Below are positions 1 through 12,008 of a stretch of DNA of 64,000 nucleotides, piece after piece. The stretch lies in contig NZ_QENY01000002.1 of NCBI RefSeq assembly GCF_003096815.1, positions 62,001 to 126,000 on the forward strand. Direction: 5' to 3'. Below the pieces are notes generated by a model, which was given only the letters and a program-made list of their open reading frames with translations, was not told the DNA's origin and did not search any database. Every line of letters starts with the position of its first letter. Positions within the stretch are counted from its first letter, which is position 1. The position numbers and the translations under genes were made by a program. Source of the DNA: Hallella colorans. Its GTDB lineage: Bacteria; Bacteroidota; Bacteroidia; Bacteroidales; Bacteroidaceae.

Positions 1-888
1 GCCCACTGTCTCGTAGTCTCCTTTGACCAAAGCGTCACAAACGGCAAGTACGCGATCTTTCTCGCCAAGTACATAGTGAGCGCGTGTGTAGTCTTCTTTG
101 CTCACTTTGCCCTTTACTGCTTCCAAGTCATCCCACGACGCGTCGCGCAGTGTCTCAAATTTGCGCTCGGAAAATTGCTCGTTCAATGCTTTGACCACAT
201 TCTCGCAAGACAAGCGCCTGTCATTGTAGGGCGAACCAACTAACTCATGCTTTACCTTGGAGTTTAGCAATACCAACTTGTACCCTTGAGGGGCAAAGGG
301 GAAATATTCAAACTCTCTACTGCGACAATCTAAGCGCATGAGCTTGCCTTTTTGCCCAAAAACGGAAGCAAATTGATCCATGATACCGCAATTCACGCCA
401 ACATACTTGTGTTCAGTGGCTTGCCCAGCAAGCACCATATCCCATTTGGAAACTTTGCCGTCGCCAAAGAGGTCGTTGATTGCAAAAGCGAAACAGCTTT
501 CCAATGCGGCGCTCGAGGACATGCCCGCACCCAATGGTACGTCACCCGCAAAGGCAGCATTAAATGGCTTGACATCCACGCCAAGGGCTTTCATCTCGCG
601 CACTATACCATAAATATAGCGTGCCCACGTGGCAGAAGGACCTTTGGGATCGTCTATCTCGAAGTGAACCATATCTTTCATGTCGATAGAGTAGATGTTG
701 CAAGTTTTCTGTCCATTGGGCCTCACTTCTGCCATAATGCCTTGCTCCACGGCTCCTGGGAACACAAAACCGCCATTGTAATCGGTATGCTCGCCAATGA
801 GATTAATGCGTCCGGGAGACGCATATATGTTACCAGTCTTACCATCAAAATGCTTGATAAAGCGGCTTCTTACATGTTCTATGTTCAT
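1..888 (-). CDS. galK: Galactokinase, 3' end cut by the window edge
   Basis: Phosphorylates galactose to galactose 1-phosphate in the Leloir pathway, in the cytoplasm. The reverse-strand reading starts MNIEHVRSRF and soon shows the galactokinase signature GRINLIGEHTDYNGG (about residues 27-41). The GHMP-kinase glycine/serine loop follows as PLGAGMSSSAALE. About 296 codons are visible; galactokinases are about 380 residues, so the C-terminus lies outside the window. The start at 888 sits 44 bases after the permease stop, and the gene is the last visible member of a galM-permease-galK operon, which supports the assignment. Seen: motifs and order. Known: family function. Confidence 0.95.
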   Translation of the reverse strand, partial: MNIEHVRSRFIKHFDGKTGNIYASPGRINLIGEHTDYNGGFVFPGAVEQGIMAEVRPNGQKTCNIYSIDMKDMVHFEIDDPKGPSATWARYIYGIVREMKALGVDVKPFNAAFAGDVPLGAGMSSSAALESCFAFAINDLFGDGKVSKWDMVLAGQATEHKYVGVNCGIMDQFASVFGQKGKLMRLDCRSREFEYFPFAPQGYKLVLLNSKVKHELVGSPYNDRRLSCENVVKALNEQFSERKFETLRDASWDDLEAVKGKVSKEDYTRAHYVLGEKDRVLAVCDALVKGDYETVG

Positions 889-932
889 GGTTGTAATATT
901 TTAAAGGGTTAATAAGTTATTATTCATTTTTT

Positions 933-2183
933 TCACAGGCCTATTTTCGAGCCCCAGTTGCAGAACCAAATGATGTACGCGTAGAAAATAAACAAGCAGC
1001 AGGTGGCAGCTATCACGCCGGTTGCATCGACAATGACACCCATGAGCGGCATTAATAGGGCTGCCCCGATCACGCCAGTATTAATCACGCCGGTAGCCGT
1101 CTTCGTGTGGGGGCCAAGTTCTTGTAAACCTAAATTGAAGATTAGAGGCCACATCACTGAGTGGAACAGGCCAGCTACAAGCATGGCCCAAATGCCTGTC
1201 ATGCCTGGCAGAACAATTGATAAACCAATGCAGGCAGCTCCAAGAATGAGGCAGGTGGAAAGTAATTTGCGAGCCTCAAATTTCGCCAATATGGCCGCGC
1301 CCACAAATCGGCCCACCATCATGCCTCCCCAATAGAAAGCAAGAAATGTCGTGGCTACCGTGGCATAACTGTCCGCATAAGCTGGTATGGCCCTAAACTT
1401 ATAAGGAAGCATGGATGGAACACCAATCTCCACGCCCATATACATGAAGATGGCGAGTGCGCCAAGCCATACATGGGGATATTTAAACACGCTGCTCTTA
1501 TATTGCCGATGCCCTCCTGATGCTTCAGCCTGCTTGGCCTCGTCTATCTTAGGCAGTTTCAAGAAAATGAGTATTCCACAGATGACGAGCGTAAAGATGC
1601 CAAGCCCAAGAAATGGACCGGGAACAGCGATTGGCGCTGGCGCTTGCCCTTTGATAATGACGTATGTGATAAAAAGGGGTGCCAATGTGGTGGCAACAGA
1701 GTTGAGAGCTTGGCTCAACGTCATGCGAAAAGCACCTTTCTCCGGGCTTCCCAACACCATGACATATGGGTTAGCTACATTTTGCAACATCACTACGCCA
1801 CATGCCACTACGCACATGCTGCCTAAAAAGACGGCATATACTGTCGCTGAGTCTGCTGTGGCAGCGTCAACGCCTATGGCCGACCTAATGCCCACAGAGT
1901 TGGCGACGAACCCCAATCCCGCAACGGCCAGACCAAGGATAAGCGTTCCCTTATAACCAATTTTGTTCATAAGCATGGCAAAAGGTATGCTCAGCAGGTA
2001 TGCGCCATAAAATGCGGTATTGACATATTGTCCTTGTTGAGCCGAAAGGTCAAAGGCCTTAGAGCAAAAAGCTATCATAGAATTGTTCATTGTGGTGATA
2101 AACCCTATCAAGAAGCACACTATGAACACAACAACAAGCGCAAATGTATAGTTGGTTTTGGGATTAGTCGAGTAGTTTTCCAT
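933..2183 (-). CDS. gluP: Sugar MFS permease, FucP/GluP type (glucose/galactose)
   Basis: Predicted proton-coupled sugar importer of the inner membrane, probably for galactose and glucose given its place between galM and galK. The protein begins MENYSTNPKTNYTFALVVVF and has about twelve hydrophobic segments. The first includes FLIGFITTMNNSMI, resembling the FucP-family N-terminus. The open frame extends upstream to 2273, but that extension (MNKPHVNKARLE...) is unlike the family and would begin 17 bases after galM, so the internal ATG at 2183 (416 residues) is preferred. The substrate is inferred from operon context only; fucose or glucose transport cannot be excluded. Confidence 0.85.
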   Translation of the reverse strand: MENYSTNPKTNYTFALVVVFIVCFLIGFITTMNNSMIAFCSKAFDLSAQQGQYVNTAFYGAYLLSIPFAMLMNKIGYKGTLILGLAVAGLGFVANSVGIRSAIGVDAATADSATVYAVFLGSMCVVACGVVMLQNVANPYVMVLGSPEKGAFRMTLSQALNSVATTLAPLFITYVIIKGQAPAPIAVPGPFLGLGIFTLVICGILIFLKLPKIDEAKQAEASGGHRQYKSSVFKYPHVWLGALAIFMYMGVEIGVPSMLPYKFRAIPAYADSYATVATTFLAFYWGGMMVGRFVGAAILAKFEARKLLSTCLILGAACIGLSIVLPGMTGIWAMLVAGLFHSVMWPLIFNLGLQELGPHTKTATGVINTGVIGAALLMPLMGVIVDATGVIAATCCLFIFYAYIIWFCNWGSKIGL

Positions 2184-2289
2184 GTGATATAATACGTGCG
2201 TTACATCTTTTAGAAAATAAAGAAAAGGACGAACAGCCTCCAACCGTGCTTTGTTGACATGAGGCTTGTTCATCCTTTCGGTTATTGTT

Positions 2290-3378
2290 TTATTTTACAC
2301 CAAACTTGTAAATGGTCTTCTGCTTGTACTGCTCACCCTCCTTCAGCACCACGGATGGGAAGTAAGGACGATTGGGAGAGTCGGGGAAGTGCTGGCATTC
2401 GAAACAGATGGCCGACCGCTTCGGGAATGTAGCGCCATGTTGCCCTTTGTATCCATCGGCCCAGTTGTCCGTGTAGAGCTGCATGCCGGGCTCTGTAGTG
2501 TACACCTCCATTGTTCGGCCACTCTTTGGCTCGGTAATGCGCGCGGCAAAACTAAGTTCTCCTTCTTCTTTCTTGTTCAAAACAAAGCAGTGGTCATAAC
2601 CTGCTCCACGCTTGATTTGTAGGTTGTCGGCATCAATGTCTTTGCCCACTTCTTTGGGAGTCCTGAAATCAAACGGCGTACCTTCCACGCATCGAATTTC
2701 GCCCGTTGGAATAGAAGTTTCATCAATAGGAAGATAAAAGTCGGCGTTGATCTCGCAGATGAGGTTGTCCACTTTGGGCGTAGGGTTGGCAATTCCAGCC
2801 AAAGAAAAGAATCCGTGATGCGTGAGGTTGACAATGGTCTTCTTGTTGGTACAAGCCAAATATTCTATTTGAAGCTCGTTGTTGTCAGTCCAAGTGTAAA
2901 CCACCGTGGTTTTCAATTCGCCAGTAAACCCCTCTTCCCCGTATGCGGCCACATAGTGGAGCACTAACGTTTGATCGTTCATCATTTCTGGTTTCCACAC
3001 TCGGGCATTGAAGCCTTTGACACCCCCATGCAAGGCATTAGGGCCATTATTTATCGGCAGGGAATACTCTTTGCCGTGCAAGGTGAATTTTCCTTTGGCA
3101 ATACGGTTGCCAAATCGGCCGATCAGAGTGGACAGATAAGGCTCAGGGGAGTTGATAACGTCTTGGATATTGTCATGTCCTTGAATGACGTTGGCCAACT
3201 TGCCGTCTTTGTCTGGAACCATGATGGCTACAACAGCGCCACCATAATTTGTGATAGCCACTTCGTTGCCCGCTTTATTTTTTAGTATAAAGAGGTCAGT
3301 TTTTTTACCATTTACCGTGGTCTGGAAGTCCTCTCTTCTCAGACCACAAATGTTTTTGGTCTCTGTTGTATTCGTCAT
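2290..3378 (-). CDS. galM: Aldose 1-epimerase (galactose mutarotase)
   Basis: Interconverts the alpha and beta anomers of galactose or glucose, feeding galactokinase. At 362 residues it has the usual length. It shows the GalM features NYGGAVVAIMVPD near the N-terminus, an NALHGG histidine motif, GYDHCFVLN with the second active-site histidine, and TTEPGMQLYTDN with the acidic residue region. First gene of a minus-strand operon with the permease and galK. No exact housekeeping promoter was found in the 97-base gap upstream. Confidence 0.93.
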   Translation of the reverse strand: MTNTTETKNICGLRREDFQTTVNGKKTDLFILKNKAGNEVAITNYGGAVVAIMVPDKDGKLANVIQGHDNIQDVINSPEPYLSTLIGRFGNRIAKGKFTLHGKEYSLPINNGPNALHGGVKGFNARVWKPEMMNDQTLVLHYVAAYGEEGFTGELKTTVVYTWTDNNELQIEYLACTNKKTIVNLTHHGFFSLAGIANPTPKVDNLICEINADFYLPIDETSIPTGEIRCVEGTPFDFRTPKEVGKDIDADNLQIKRGAGYDHCFVLNKKEEGELSFAARITEPKSGRTMEVYTTEPGMQLYTDNWADGYKGQHGATFPKRSAICFECQHFPDSPNRPYFPSVVLKEGEQYKQKTIYKFGVK

Positions 3379-3475
3379 AGATATAAGTTTTTAGTTATAT
3401 ATTACTTTAATGCAAAGTAAATAAATTAAAATGACAAATACAAACTAATGGGTGAAAATTATGGAGCGATTAATG

Positions 3476-4786
3476 TTAAAAATCGTTTAAACATAGCAAA
3501 TCGGCAACAATGTAATTGGATCCACCTATAAATATGAAATCGTCGGTGTCGGCGTCGTGTTTGGCCTCATGGTAAGCCTTGCCCACATTGTCAAATATTT
3601 GTCCTTTCAGCCCATGCTTTTTCCCCAATTCGTCAATCTTCGTGGCAGCTATCGCACGTTTGGTGGATGCCTGCGTCCAATAGTAAACCGCGTCTTTAGG
3701 TAGCATGGCCATCACACTGTTAACATCTTTGTCGTCCACCATTCCGAACACCATACGCAGCGTTTTGTATTTTTGCCCTTTGATTTGCGGAGCCAAATAT
3801 TCCCAACCTGCCACGTTGTGGCCAATGTCGCATATGGTTTTTGGATGATCCGCAAGCAGTTGCCATCGACCCATAAGATGCGTTAGATGAGATATATTAG
3901 CCAATCCGTTTCTTACATTATTATCTGTTATGTTGAGCAAGACGCCTTTGTCGCCTATTTTTCCACGCAATACGTTGATAGCGCTAAGCACCGTGTTGGT
4001 GTTTTGGGTTTGGTATGCGCCGCTTAGCTCTCCGTGAAAGAAACCAAACGACTTGCTGTCGTAGTCGCGTCCGCCAGCCACACACGGCTTCGAGGTTATC
4101 ACCTCCGGCGCGTCTTCGGCAAAAAAGATTTCTGCGCCGTGTCTCTTGGCCACCGCCTCAAACACTGGGCGAGTTTCCGGCGTGGCCTCACCGACGACCA
4201 CTGGCGTGTTGTCTTTGATGATGCCAGCTTTCTCACCCGCTATCTTAGCCAATGTGTTGCCCAAAAATTGTGTGTGATCAAAGCTGATGTTGGTGATGAC
4301 AGATAGGATGGGAGAGATGATATTGGTACAATCGAGCCGTCCTCCAAGCCCAACCTCTATCACGGCTATATCAACTTTTTGCTGCTTGAAATAGAGCAAG
4401 GCCAGAGCTGTGGTCAGCTCAAAAAAAGATGGATGGAGCGGTTCGAAAAAAGCTTTCTCGCTCTCTACGAACTTCGTAACGTCTCGCTCGCTGATGCACA
4501 CGCCATCCACCCTGATACGCTCTCTAAAATCAACGAGGTGCGGAGACGTGTAAAGTCCCACCTTATAGCCGGCGTTTTGCAAAATAGCGGCTATGCTATG
4601 CGAGCACGAACCTTTGCCGTTGGTTCCCGCAACGTGAATGGTCTTGTAGGATAAGTGAGGATGCCCGAAATGCTCATCGAGTGCCAAAGAATTGTCCAAT
4701 CCCTCCTTGTAGGCGCTGCCGCCCACGTGCTCGAACATGGGATAGCAATTGTACAGATAGTTTATGGTATCTTGATAATTCATCAT
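3476..4786 (-). CDS. folC: Bifunctional folylpolyglutamate/dihydrofolate synthase
   Basis: Adds glutamate to dihydropteroate or folates with ATP (Mur-ligase fold, cytoplasmic). The 436-residue product has the Mur-ligase P-loop HVAGTNGKGSCSH near residue 52, the folC motif IEVGLGGRLDCTNI and the ISFDHTQFLGNT segment. Two adjacent ATG codons (4786 and 4783) are possible starts. It lies 89 bases downstream of dnaJ on the same strand, with a hairpin between them, so it may have its own transcript. Confidence 0.93.
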   Translation of the reverse strand: MMNYQDTINYLYNCYPMFEHVGGSAYKEGLDNSLALDEHFGHPHLSYKTIHVAGTNGKGSCSHSIAAILQNAGYKVGLYTSPHLVDFRERIRVDGVCISERDVTKFVESEKAFFEPLHPSFFELTTALALLYFKQQKVDIAVIEVGLGGRLDCTNIISPILSVITNISFDHTQFLGNTLAKIAGEKAGIIKDNTPVVVGEATPETRPVFEAVAKRHGAEIFFAEDAPEVITSKPCVAGGRDYDSKSFGFFHGELSGAYQTQNTNTVLSAINVLRGKIGDKGVLLNITDNNVRNGLANISHLTHLMGRWQLLADHPKTICDIGHNVAGWEYLAPQIKGQKYKTLRMVFGMVDDKDVNSVMAMLPKDAVYYWTQASTKRAIAATKIDELGKKHGLKGQIFDNVGKAYHEAKHDADTDDFIFIGGSNYIVADLLCLNDF

Positions 4787-4830
4787 CTTTCTGTCATGGT
4801 CATGCCATGGGATAATGATATATAAACAGA

Positions 4831-4863
4831 GACGACGTAAAACGGTTGCGTTTTTACGTCGTC
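4831..4863 (-). terminator. Hairpin after dnaJ
   Basis: A perfect 12-base inverted repeat (4831-4842 with 4852-4863) with a 9-base loop lies just after the dnaJ stop on the minus strand. Only a weak T-rich tract follows, so it is either a modest terminator or an mRNA-stabilising hairpin between dnaJ and folC. Confidence 0.55.
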
Positions 4864-4875
4864 GCCTTGTAATAA

Positions 4876-6048
4876 TTAATGAAAAAAGTTTCTAAATCTT
4901 TCAAAGATATGTTTTTTGGTGGTGCTGTCTCCCATGAAGTTGTCGCTACCTTTCAATGATTCGACGGCCTTGCGCTCATCCGAGGATAGTGTCTTTGGTA
5001 CATACACGCTGATATTCACAATGAGATCGCCCATGCCACTGCCATATCCCTGCACGGCTGGCAGGCCTTTTCCCCTGAGTCTTACGCTTTTGCCGGGTTG
5101 TGTGCCGGGCTCTATTTTCATTCTGACACGCTTGCCGTCTATGGTGGGAATAATGGCGTCGCCACCAAGCGTAGCGGTTGGAAAATCCAAGAGCAAGTTG
5201 TAAATCACGTCTTGATGGTCGCGCACAAAGGTGTCGTTGGGTTCTTCCTCCACTATGACTTGTATGTCACCGTTCACCCCGTTGCGTGGGCCGGCGTTGC
5301 CTTTGCCGCTCATGTTGATCACCATTCCTTCTTCTACACCCGCTGGTATTTTCACCTCGACAACCTCTTCGCCTTTCACTGTGCCCGTGCCACCACATTT
5401 ATGGCATTTGTTTTTGATGATAGTACCTTCGCCGTGACATGTCGGACACTCGCTCTGCGTGGTCATCATGCCAAACATGCTTCTTACCGTGCGGTTAACC
5501 ATGCCCGCGCCATGACAGGTGGGGCAAGTCTCTGGTATATGCCCGGGTTCGGCTCCTGTGCCATGACAATCGTCGCACACGATATCCTTTCTCACCTTAA
5601 ACTTTTTGGTGACGCCACTTGCCACGTCTTGCAAAGATAGTTTAACCTTCAGTCTGAGGTCGCTGCCACGGTATACACGTTGCCGCGAACCGCCATCGCC
5701 ACCACCAAATCCGCCAAATCCACCAAATCCGTCGCCGTGACCGCCAAAGATATCTCCGAACATGGAGAAAATGTCGTCCATGTTCATGCCGCCAGCGCCA
5801 AATCCGCCAAAACCGCTGCCTTGGGGGCCGTTAAAGCCAAACTGGTCGTACTGTTTGCGTTTTTGTGCATCGTGGAGCACCTCGTAAGCCTCGGCGGCTT
5901 CTTTGAATTTTTCCTCTGCCTCTTTGTTGTCGGGGTTGCGGTCGGGATGGTATTTGATGGCCAATTTGCGATAGGCCTTCTTGATTTCGTCTTCAGACGC
6001 ATTTTTATCTACACCGAGAACCTCGTAATAATCTCTTTTCTCTGCCAT
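4876..6048 (-). CDS. dnaJ: Chaperone DnaJ (Hsp40)
   Basis: Co-chaperone that delivers unfolded protein to DnaK and stimulates its ATPase. The 390-residue protein has the full type-I layout: J-domain with HPD at residues 34-36, a long Gly/Phe-rich linker (about residues 74-122), a zinc region with four CxxCxGxG repeats ([32 protein letters not shown]), and the C-terminal substrate-binding domains. It follows grpE by 40 bases, so the two are co-transcribed; dnaK is not in the window. Confidence 0.97.
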   Translation of the reverse strand: MAEKRDYYEVLGVDKNASEDEIKKAYRKLAIKYHPDRNPDNKEAEEKFKEAAEAYEVLHDAQKRKQYDQFGFNGPQGSGFGGFGAGGMNMDDIFSMFGDIFGGHGDGFGGFGGFGGGDGGSRQRVYRGSDLRLKVKLSLQDVASGVTKKFKVRKDIVCDDCHGTGAEPGHIPETCPTCHGAGMVNRTVRSMFGMMTTQSECPTCHGEGTIIKNKCHKCGGTGTVKGEEVVEVKIPAGVEEGMVINMSGKGNAGPRNGVNGDIQVIVEEEPNDTFVRDHQDVIYNLLLDFPTATLGGDAIIPTIDGKRVRMKIEPGTQPGKSVRLRGKGLPAVQGYGSGMGDLIVNISVYVPKTLSSDERKAVESLKGSDNFMGDSTTKKHIFERFRNFFH

Positions 6049-6088
6049 TTTTTAGTTTTTTCTTGAGAAAATATTCGATACCGCAGAA

Positions 6089-6709
6089 TTACTGTCCAAC
6101 AGCCACTTTGGCATGACGGATCACTTTGTCGTTCATGGTATAACCCGTTTGCACACAGTCTATCACCTTGCCTTTCTTGTCATCCTCGGCTCCGGGCACC
6201 ATGGCTACAGCCTCATGGAAATCTGTGTTAAAATCTTCTCCTACCGCGTCTATTTGTTTTACGCCAATAGATTCGAGTGTCTTCACAAATTTATTGAATA
6301 TCATTTGCGTACCCTCCTTGATGGCTTTCGGATCCTCGCTCTTGTCAGCGACGGCTCGCTCAAAATCGTCAAGGATAGGCAACAGCGCCGAAACCGTCTT
6401 AGCACCGCCATTTTGTATTAGTTCCATCTTCTCTTTGATGGTGCGCTTTTTATAGTTTTCAAACTCGGCGATGGTGCGTAGCAACTTGTCCTTGAGAGAC
6501 GCGATCTGCTCCTGAGCCTCCTCCAAAGGATCTTTTTCTGGCTCGGCTGGTTCAGCGGGAGTTTGTTCGTCAACGCTTGTTTGATTTTCGTTCGTGTCAT
6601 CAGACATGGTTTCTTTCTCGCTCGCTTGCTCTGTTTGCGTGTAGTTATCTTCAGAAACCTCATTGTCTTGCGACAGTGGTTTTTTGGTATCTTTTATCTT
6701 TTCTGTCAT
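6089..6709 (-). CDS. grpE: Nucleotide exchange factor GrpE
   Basis: Releases ADP from DnaK. The 206-residue protein has a low-complexity acidic N-terminus (about residues 1-65), then the GrpE coiled coil (LRTIAEFENYKKRTIKE) and the C-terminal beta domain ending YTMNDKVIRHAKVAVGQ. It sits between the ABC-F gene (77-base gap) and dnaJ (40-base gap). No Bacteroidota housekeeping promoter and no CIRCE-like element was seen in the gap, so transcription may come from the ABC-F promoter or from a heat-shock signal not recognised here. Confidence 0.96.
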   Translation of the reverse strand: MTEKIKDTKKPLSQDNEVSEDNYTQTEQASEKETMSDDTNENQTSVDEQTPAEPAEPEKDPLEEAQEQIASLKDKLLRTIAEFENYKKRTIKEKMELIQNGGAKTVSALLPILDDFERAVADKSEDPKAIKEGTQMIFNKFVKTLESIGVKQIDAVGEDFNTDFHEAVAMVPGAEDDKKGKVIDCVQTGYTMNDKVIRHAKVAVGQ

Positions 6710-6786
6710 AGTTTATTATATTTACACTTTGCAAACAACAAAAAACATGCCACTATTTAGGCCTTACATATAATGGCAGATGGTGG

Positions 6787-8421
<1,635 letters not shown>

Positions 8422-8446
8422 TTAATTAATATACTGTTATTATGTG

Positions 8447-8454
8447 CAAAGGTA
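8447..8454 (-). promoter_or_regulatory. -7 box for the ABC-F gene
   Basis: On the minus strand this reads TACCTTTG, an exact match to the Bacteroidota -7 element TAnnTTTG, 41 bases upstream of the ABC-F start. No clear TTTG -33 element lies 19-21 bases further upstream, so only half of the promoter is supported. Confidence 0.5.
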
Positions 8455-9179
8455 CAACAAAATTGGTAGATAAAATAATAAACCGTGCAAAAACCTACGG
8501 CCAAATGGTTTAGCGAGCCCAACCAAGGCGCTGTGGCAAACGCAAAGGGCAAAGTGACGAAACGCGAGGTGACGAAACGAGACAGGGCTTGGATAGCAAA
8601 ATGACGACTGCAAACATTTGTCTAATTGATACATGAAAAAATACTACAAACATGTGCTTGTATTAACGATATTTGAAAAATAAAAGAAGTTTGTTCAAAA
8701 AACGCTCAAATTTCATGAGTTGGAATAATTGCCATTGTGTCAAGGATTTACAAACAACAATAAGTAAAACTTTACATTTTGTGGGCTTGTCGGTTGACGA
8801 TCAATATCTAATGGGCGCGCGATTAGGTACTAATTACATGTTGATTAGCGTGTAATGGCGAGCTGAATAGAGCTTTTACACGGTGCCATTAATGCTCAAT
8901 TGTTCAATGACTATGTTTTTGGAGTGTGAAAATTGCATCAGAAATCTGAAAAAACAGAAATATCTTCTCTAAAAGCATAAGTTTGTAAGGTCGTAATAAT
9001 GGTATATTTTCTCAACAAATACACATTGTGAAAAGATTGCGCCATCGTGTTGAAGAGCGGACAAACAGAATGAGACGAAAAAGCCTCGGCGAGCAAATAA
9101 ATGAAGACGGATTGACGGCACACGTAGCGACAAAAGACAGAATAAGTTAAGAAGAAGCTCTATATTTTCGATTTGAAAG
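8455..9179. other. Gene-free gap between ABC-F gene and gyrA
   Basis: The divergent gap between the ABC-F gene and gyrA is 889 bases. I found no convincing gene in it; short open frames (for example 8673-8855) have no recognisable domain or start context. It contains one copy of the degenerate TAGGTAYTAA-type repeat described separately, and the gyrA promoter at its right end. No tRNA or known RNA was recognised. Confidence 0.6.
8815..8840 (+). repeat. Interspersed repeat copy A (TAGGTAYTAA family)
   Basis: The core CGATTAGGTACTAA at 8820-8833 is followed by TTACATG. Related cores occur at 19669-19684, 34216-34230, 47788-47804 and 62265-62278, all in long gaps between genes. The match is short and degenerate, so membership in one family is an inference. 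Confidence 0.5.
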
Positions 9180-9211
9180 CTTGTGGCATTGAAAAAAACT
9201 TCGTACTTTTA
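9180..9211 (+). promoter_or_regulatory. Probable gyrA promoter
   Basis: CTTG at 9180-9183, a 20-base spacer and TACTTTTA at 9204-9211 match TTTG-N19-21-TAnnTTTG with one mismatch in each box. It lies 84 bases upstream of the gyrA ATG and implies a leader of about 80 bases, which contains a copy of the AACGGCCTWAAA motif at 9250-9262. Confidence 0.4.
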
Positions 9212-9295
9212 CAACTTGTAAGAGCTGCTAAACGCATCAGAGCGAAAATAAACGGCCTTAAATCGAATTTACAGTAAATAACATATAGATATCAA

Positions 9296-11935
9296 ATGGA
9301 CGAGAATCAAACAATTGATCACGACAGAATTTTAAGGATTAACATTGAGGATGAGATGAAGTCATCCTATATCGACTATTCCATGTCGGTGATAGTGGCA
9401 CGCGCCTTGCCCGATGTAAGGGATGGTTTCAAGCCTGTGCACCGCCGTATACTTTATGGCATGCTGGGCCTTGGCAACACGAATGACAAACCCTATAAGA
9501 AGTGCGCGCGCGTAGTGGGCGAGGTGCTCGGTAAGTATCACCCCCACGGAGATAGTTCGGTGTATGGCGCGCTTGTACGCATGGGCCAAGATTGGAACAT
9601 GAGATACAAGCTCGTTGACGGGCAGGGTAACTTTGGTAGCGTGGATGGTGACTCGCCGGCGGCCATGAGGTACACGGAGTGCCGGTTGTCTAAGATGGGT
9701 GAGCACATCATGGACGACATAGACAAAGAGACCGTCGACATGGTGAACAATTTTGACGACACACTGCAAGAGCCGGCGGTAATGCCTACGCGCGTACCTA
9801 ATTTATTAGTGAATGGCGGCAATGGCATAGCTGTGGGCATGGCCACCAACATGCCCACGCATAATCTTAGCGAGGTGATAGAGGGCTGTTGCGCTTATAT
9901 TGACAATCCGGAGATAGACACAGAAGGCCTTATGCAATATATCCCTGCGCCCGATTTCCCCACCGGAGCTTATATCTATGGTCTACAAGGCGTGAAAGAT
10001 GCCTACGAGACAGGTCGCGGCAGGGTAGTAATGCGAGCCAAAGCCGAGATAGAAAGCGATGAGAGCCATGACAGGATAGTGGTGACAGAGATACCCTATG
10101 GCGTGAACAAGCAGCAACTTATCGAATATATCGCCGACTTGGTGAAAGAAGGAAAGATTGACGGTATATCAAACGTGAACGATGAGACAGGGCGCCAAGG
10201 CATGAGAATTGTGGTGGATGTGAAGCGCGACGCTAACGCAAAAGTCATCTTGAACAAACTCTTCAAGATGACAGCTCTACAAAGCTCATTCTCTGTCAAT
10301 TGTATAGCTTTAATACCAAACAAGAATAATGCGCTTCTGCTACGTCCTAAATTGCTGTCGCTTTGTGAGTGTGTGGGCTATTTTGTGGACCATAGACATG
10401 ATGTGACCATACGTCGCACGCAATATGAGCTAAGAAAGGCTCGCGAGCGCGCGCACATTCTCAAGGGATTAATCATTGCCTGTGACAACATCGACGAGGT
10501 GGTGCACATCATTCGAGGCAGCAAGACCCCCGCTGAGGCTCAGTCTAAATTGGAGAAGCGGTTTGAGCTCGACAACCTACAATCCAAAGCCATCGTGGAC
10601 ATGCGCTTGTCTCAATTGACGGGGCTGCGCATGGATCAGCTGCATGCGGAATATGATGATTTGATGAAGCAAATAGACTATTTGCAATCTATTTTGGACG
10701 ATCCTGAAAAATGCAAGGAGTTGATGAAGGCCGAGCTTAGGGAGGTAAAAGAGAAGTATGGCGATGAGCGTCGTACCCAAATTATCCCAGATGAGCATGA
10801 GTTTAACGCTGAGGATTTCTATCCCAACGATCCTGTGGTTATCACGGTGAGCCATCTTGGCTACATCAAACGTACGCCATTGAGCGATTTTCGCGAGCAG
10901 GCGCGAGGTGGTGTAGGCTCCAAAGGCGCCCACACGAGAGAGAAAGATTTCACTGAGTACATCTATCCGGCCACCATGCACCAAACCATGCTCTTCTTCA
11001 CCAAGAAAGGACGCTGCTACTGGTTGCACTGCTACGATATTCCTGAGGGTGATAAAACATCGAAGGGTAGGGCCATACAAAACTTGCTCAACATAGAACC
11101 GGACGATGCCGTAAACGCTTTCTTGCGCTTGCGTGGCCGAGGGTTGTTGGACGAAGACTTTATCAACAGCCATTATGTGGTGTTTGCAACTAAGAATGGC
11201 ACGGTGAAAAAAACATGCCTGAAGGAATATTCCAGACCGCGCGCCAATGGTGTGATAGCCATCAATATCGTTGAAGGCGACGAGGTGGTGGACGTGCGCC
11301 TGACCAATGGCGACAACGAACTTATCTTGGCTAACCGCAACGGAAGGGCAGTTCGCTTTGACGAGAGCGCTATTCGCCCCATGGGACGTGTATCCACAGG
11401 CGTGAGAGGCATGAAGATTGACGATGACGACGATGCCGTGGTAGGTATGATCGTGGTGAACGATGCAGAGAAAGAAACTGTCATGGTGGTAAGCGAAGAT
11501 GGCTATGGCAAACGTTCTGACGTAGAGGATTATCGCAAAACCAACCGTGGCGGCAAAGGCGTGAAAACCATGTCAATTACGGAAAAGACTGGCCGATTGG
11601 TAGCCATCAAGAACGTGACCGATGATAACGACTTGATGATTATCAACAAAAGCGGTATCGTGATACGCTTGGCGGTGGCCGAAGTGCGAGTGATGGGCCG
11701 CGCCACACAGGGTGTTAGGCTGATTAACTTGGCTAAGAAAAACGATGTGATAGCAAGCGTTTGCAAGGTTATGTCATCTGAATTGGAAGCTACGGCAGAA
11801 GAGGAGAGCCGTCAAGAAATGCGCGAAAACAATGCGCAATTTGACGAATCGACCAATCAAGCTGTATCTACAGATAATGTCAATGACATCGAATCGAACG
11901 ATGATACTGAAGAAATCATAGACTTTGAAAAGTAA
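9296..11935 (+). CDS. gyrA: DNA gyrase subunit A
   Basis: Breakage-reunion subunit of gyrase, which introduces negative supercoils with GyrB. The 879-residue product has the winged-helix/tower core ([20 protein letters not shown]), the catalytic tyrosine in AAMRYTE (Tyr126), a coiled-coil arm (about residues 360-490), and a C-terminal beta-pinwheel with the GyrA-box NRGGKG in [13 protein letters not shown]. The tail after about residue 830 is acidic and of low complexity. In the quinolone region, Ser87 matches E. coli Ser83 and Gly91 matches Asp87. gyrB is not in the window. A secreted TPR protein follows after 73 bases. Confidence 0.97.
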   Translation: MDENQTIDHDRILRINIEDEMKSSYIDYSMSVIVARALPDVRDGFKPVHRRILYGMLGLGNTNDKPYKKCARVVGEVLGKYHPHGDSSVYGALVRMGQDWNMRYKLVDGQGNFGSVDGDSPAAMRYTECRLSKMGEHIMDDIDKETVDMVNNFDDTLQEPAVMPTRVPNLLVNGGNGIAVGMATNMPTHNLSEVIEGCCAYIDNPEIDTEGLMQYIPAPDFPTGAYIYGLQGVKDAYETGRGRVVMRAKAEIESDESHDRIVVTEIPYGVNKQQLIEYIADLVKEGKIDGISNVNDETGRQGMRIVVDVKRDANAKVILNKLFKMTALQSSFSVNCIALIPNKNNALLLRPKLLSLCECVGYFVDHRHDVTIRRTQYELRKARERAHILKGLIIACDNIDEVVHIIRGSKTPAEAQSKLEKRFELDNLQSKAIVDMRLSQLTGLRMDQLHAEYDDLMKQIDYLQSILDDPEKCKELMKAELREVKEKYGDERRTQIIPDEHEFNAEDFYPNDPVVITVSHLGYIKRTPLSDFREQARGGVGSKGAHTREKDFTEYIYPATMHQTMLFFTKKGRCYWLHCYDIPEGDKTSKGRAIQNLLNIEPDDAVNAFLRLRGRGLLDEDFINSHYVVFATKNGTVKKTCLKEYSRPRANGVIAINIVEGDEVVDVRLTNGDNELILANRNGRAVRFDESAIRPMGRVSTGVRGMKIDDDDDAVVGMIVVNDAEKETVMVVSEDGYGKRSDVEDYRKTNRGGKGVKTMSITEKTGRLVAIKNVTDDNDLMIINKSGIVIRLAVAEVRVMGRATQGVRLINLAKKNDVIASVCKVMSSELEATAEEESRQEMRENNAQFDESTNQAVSTDNVNDIESNDDTEEIIDFEK

Positions 11936-12008
11936 CATCTTCGCCTCATTGGACGTCTGTTTAACAAGGGCTATTATATATTGAGTTAACATATAAATTT
12001 ATAACACG

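Noticed and set aside
352..912. Plus-strand frame of 186 codons over galK
   Set aside because: Shadow of galK in the opposite strand; the minus-strand product has the full galactokinase signature.
2184..2273. Upstream extension of the sugar permease
   Set aside because: The extra 30 residues precede the family-like N-terminus and do not resemble a permease; ATG 2183 fits better.
8440..8634. Minus-strand frame of 64 codons upstream of the ABC-F gene
   Set aside because: It overlaps the -7 box of the ABC-F gene, has no domain similarity and looks like chance.
8673..8855. Open frame of 60 codons in the gap before gyrA
   Set aside because: No recognisable family, no promoter and ordinary chance length. 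It overlaps a repeat copy.
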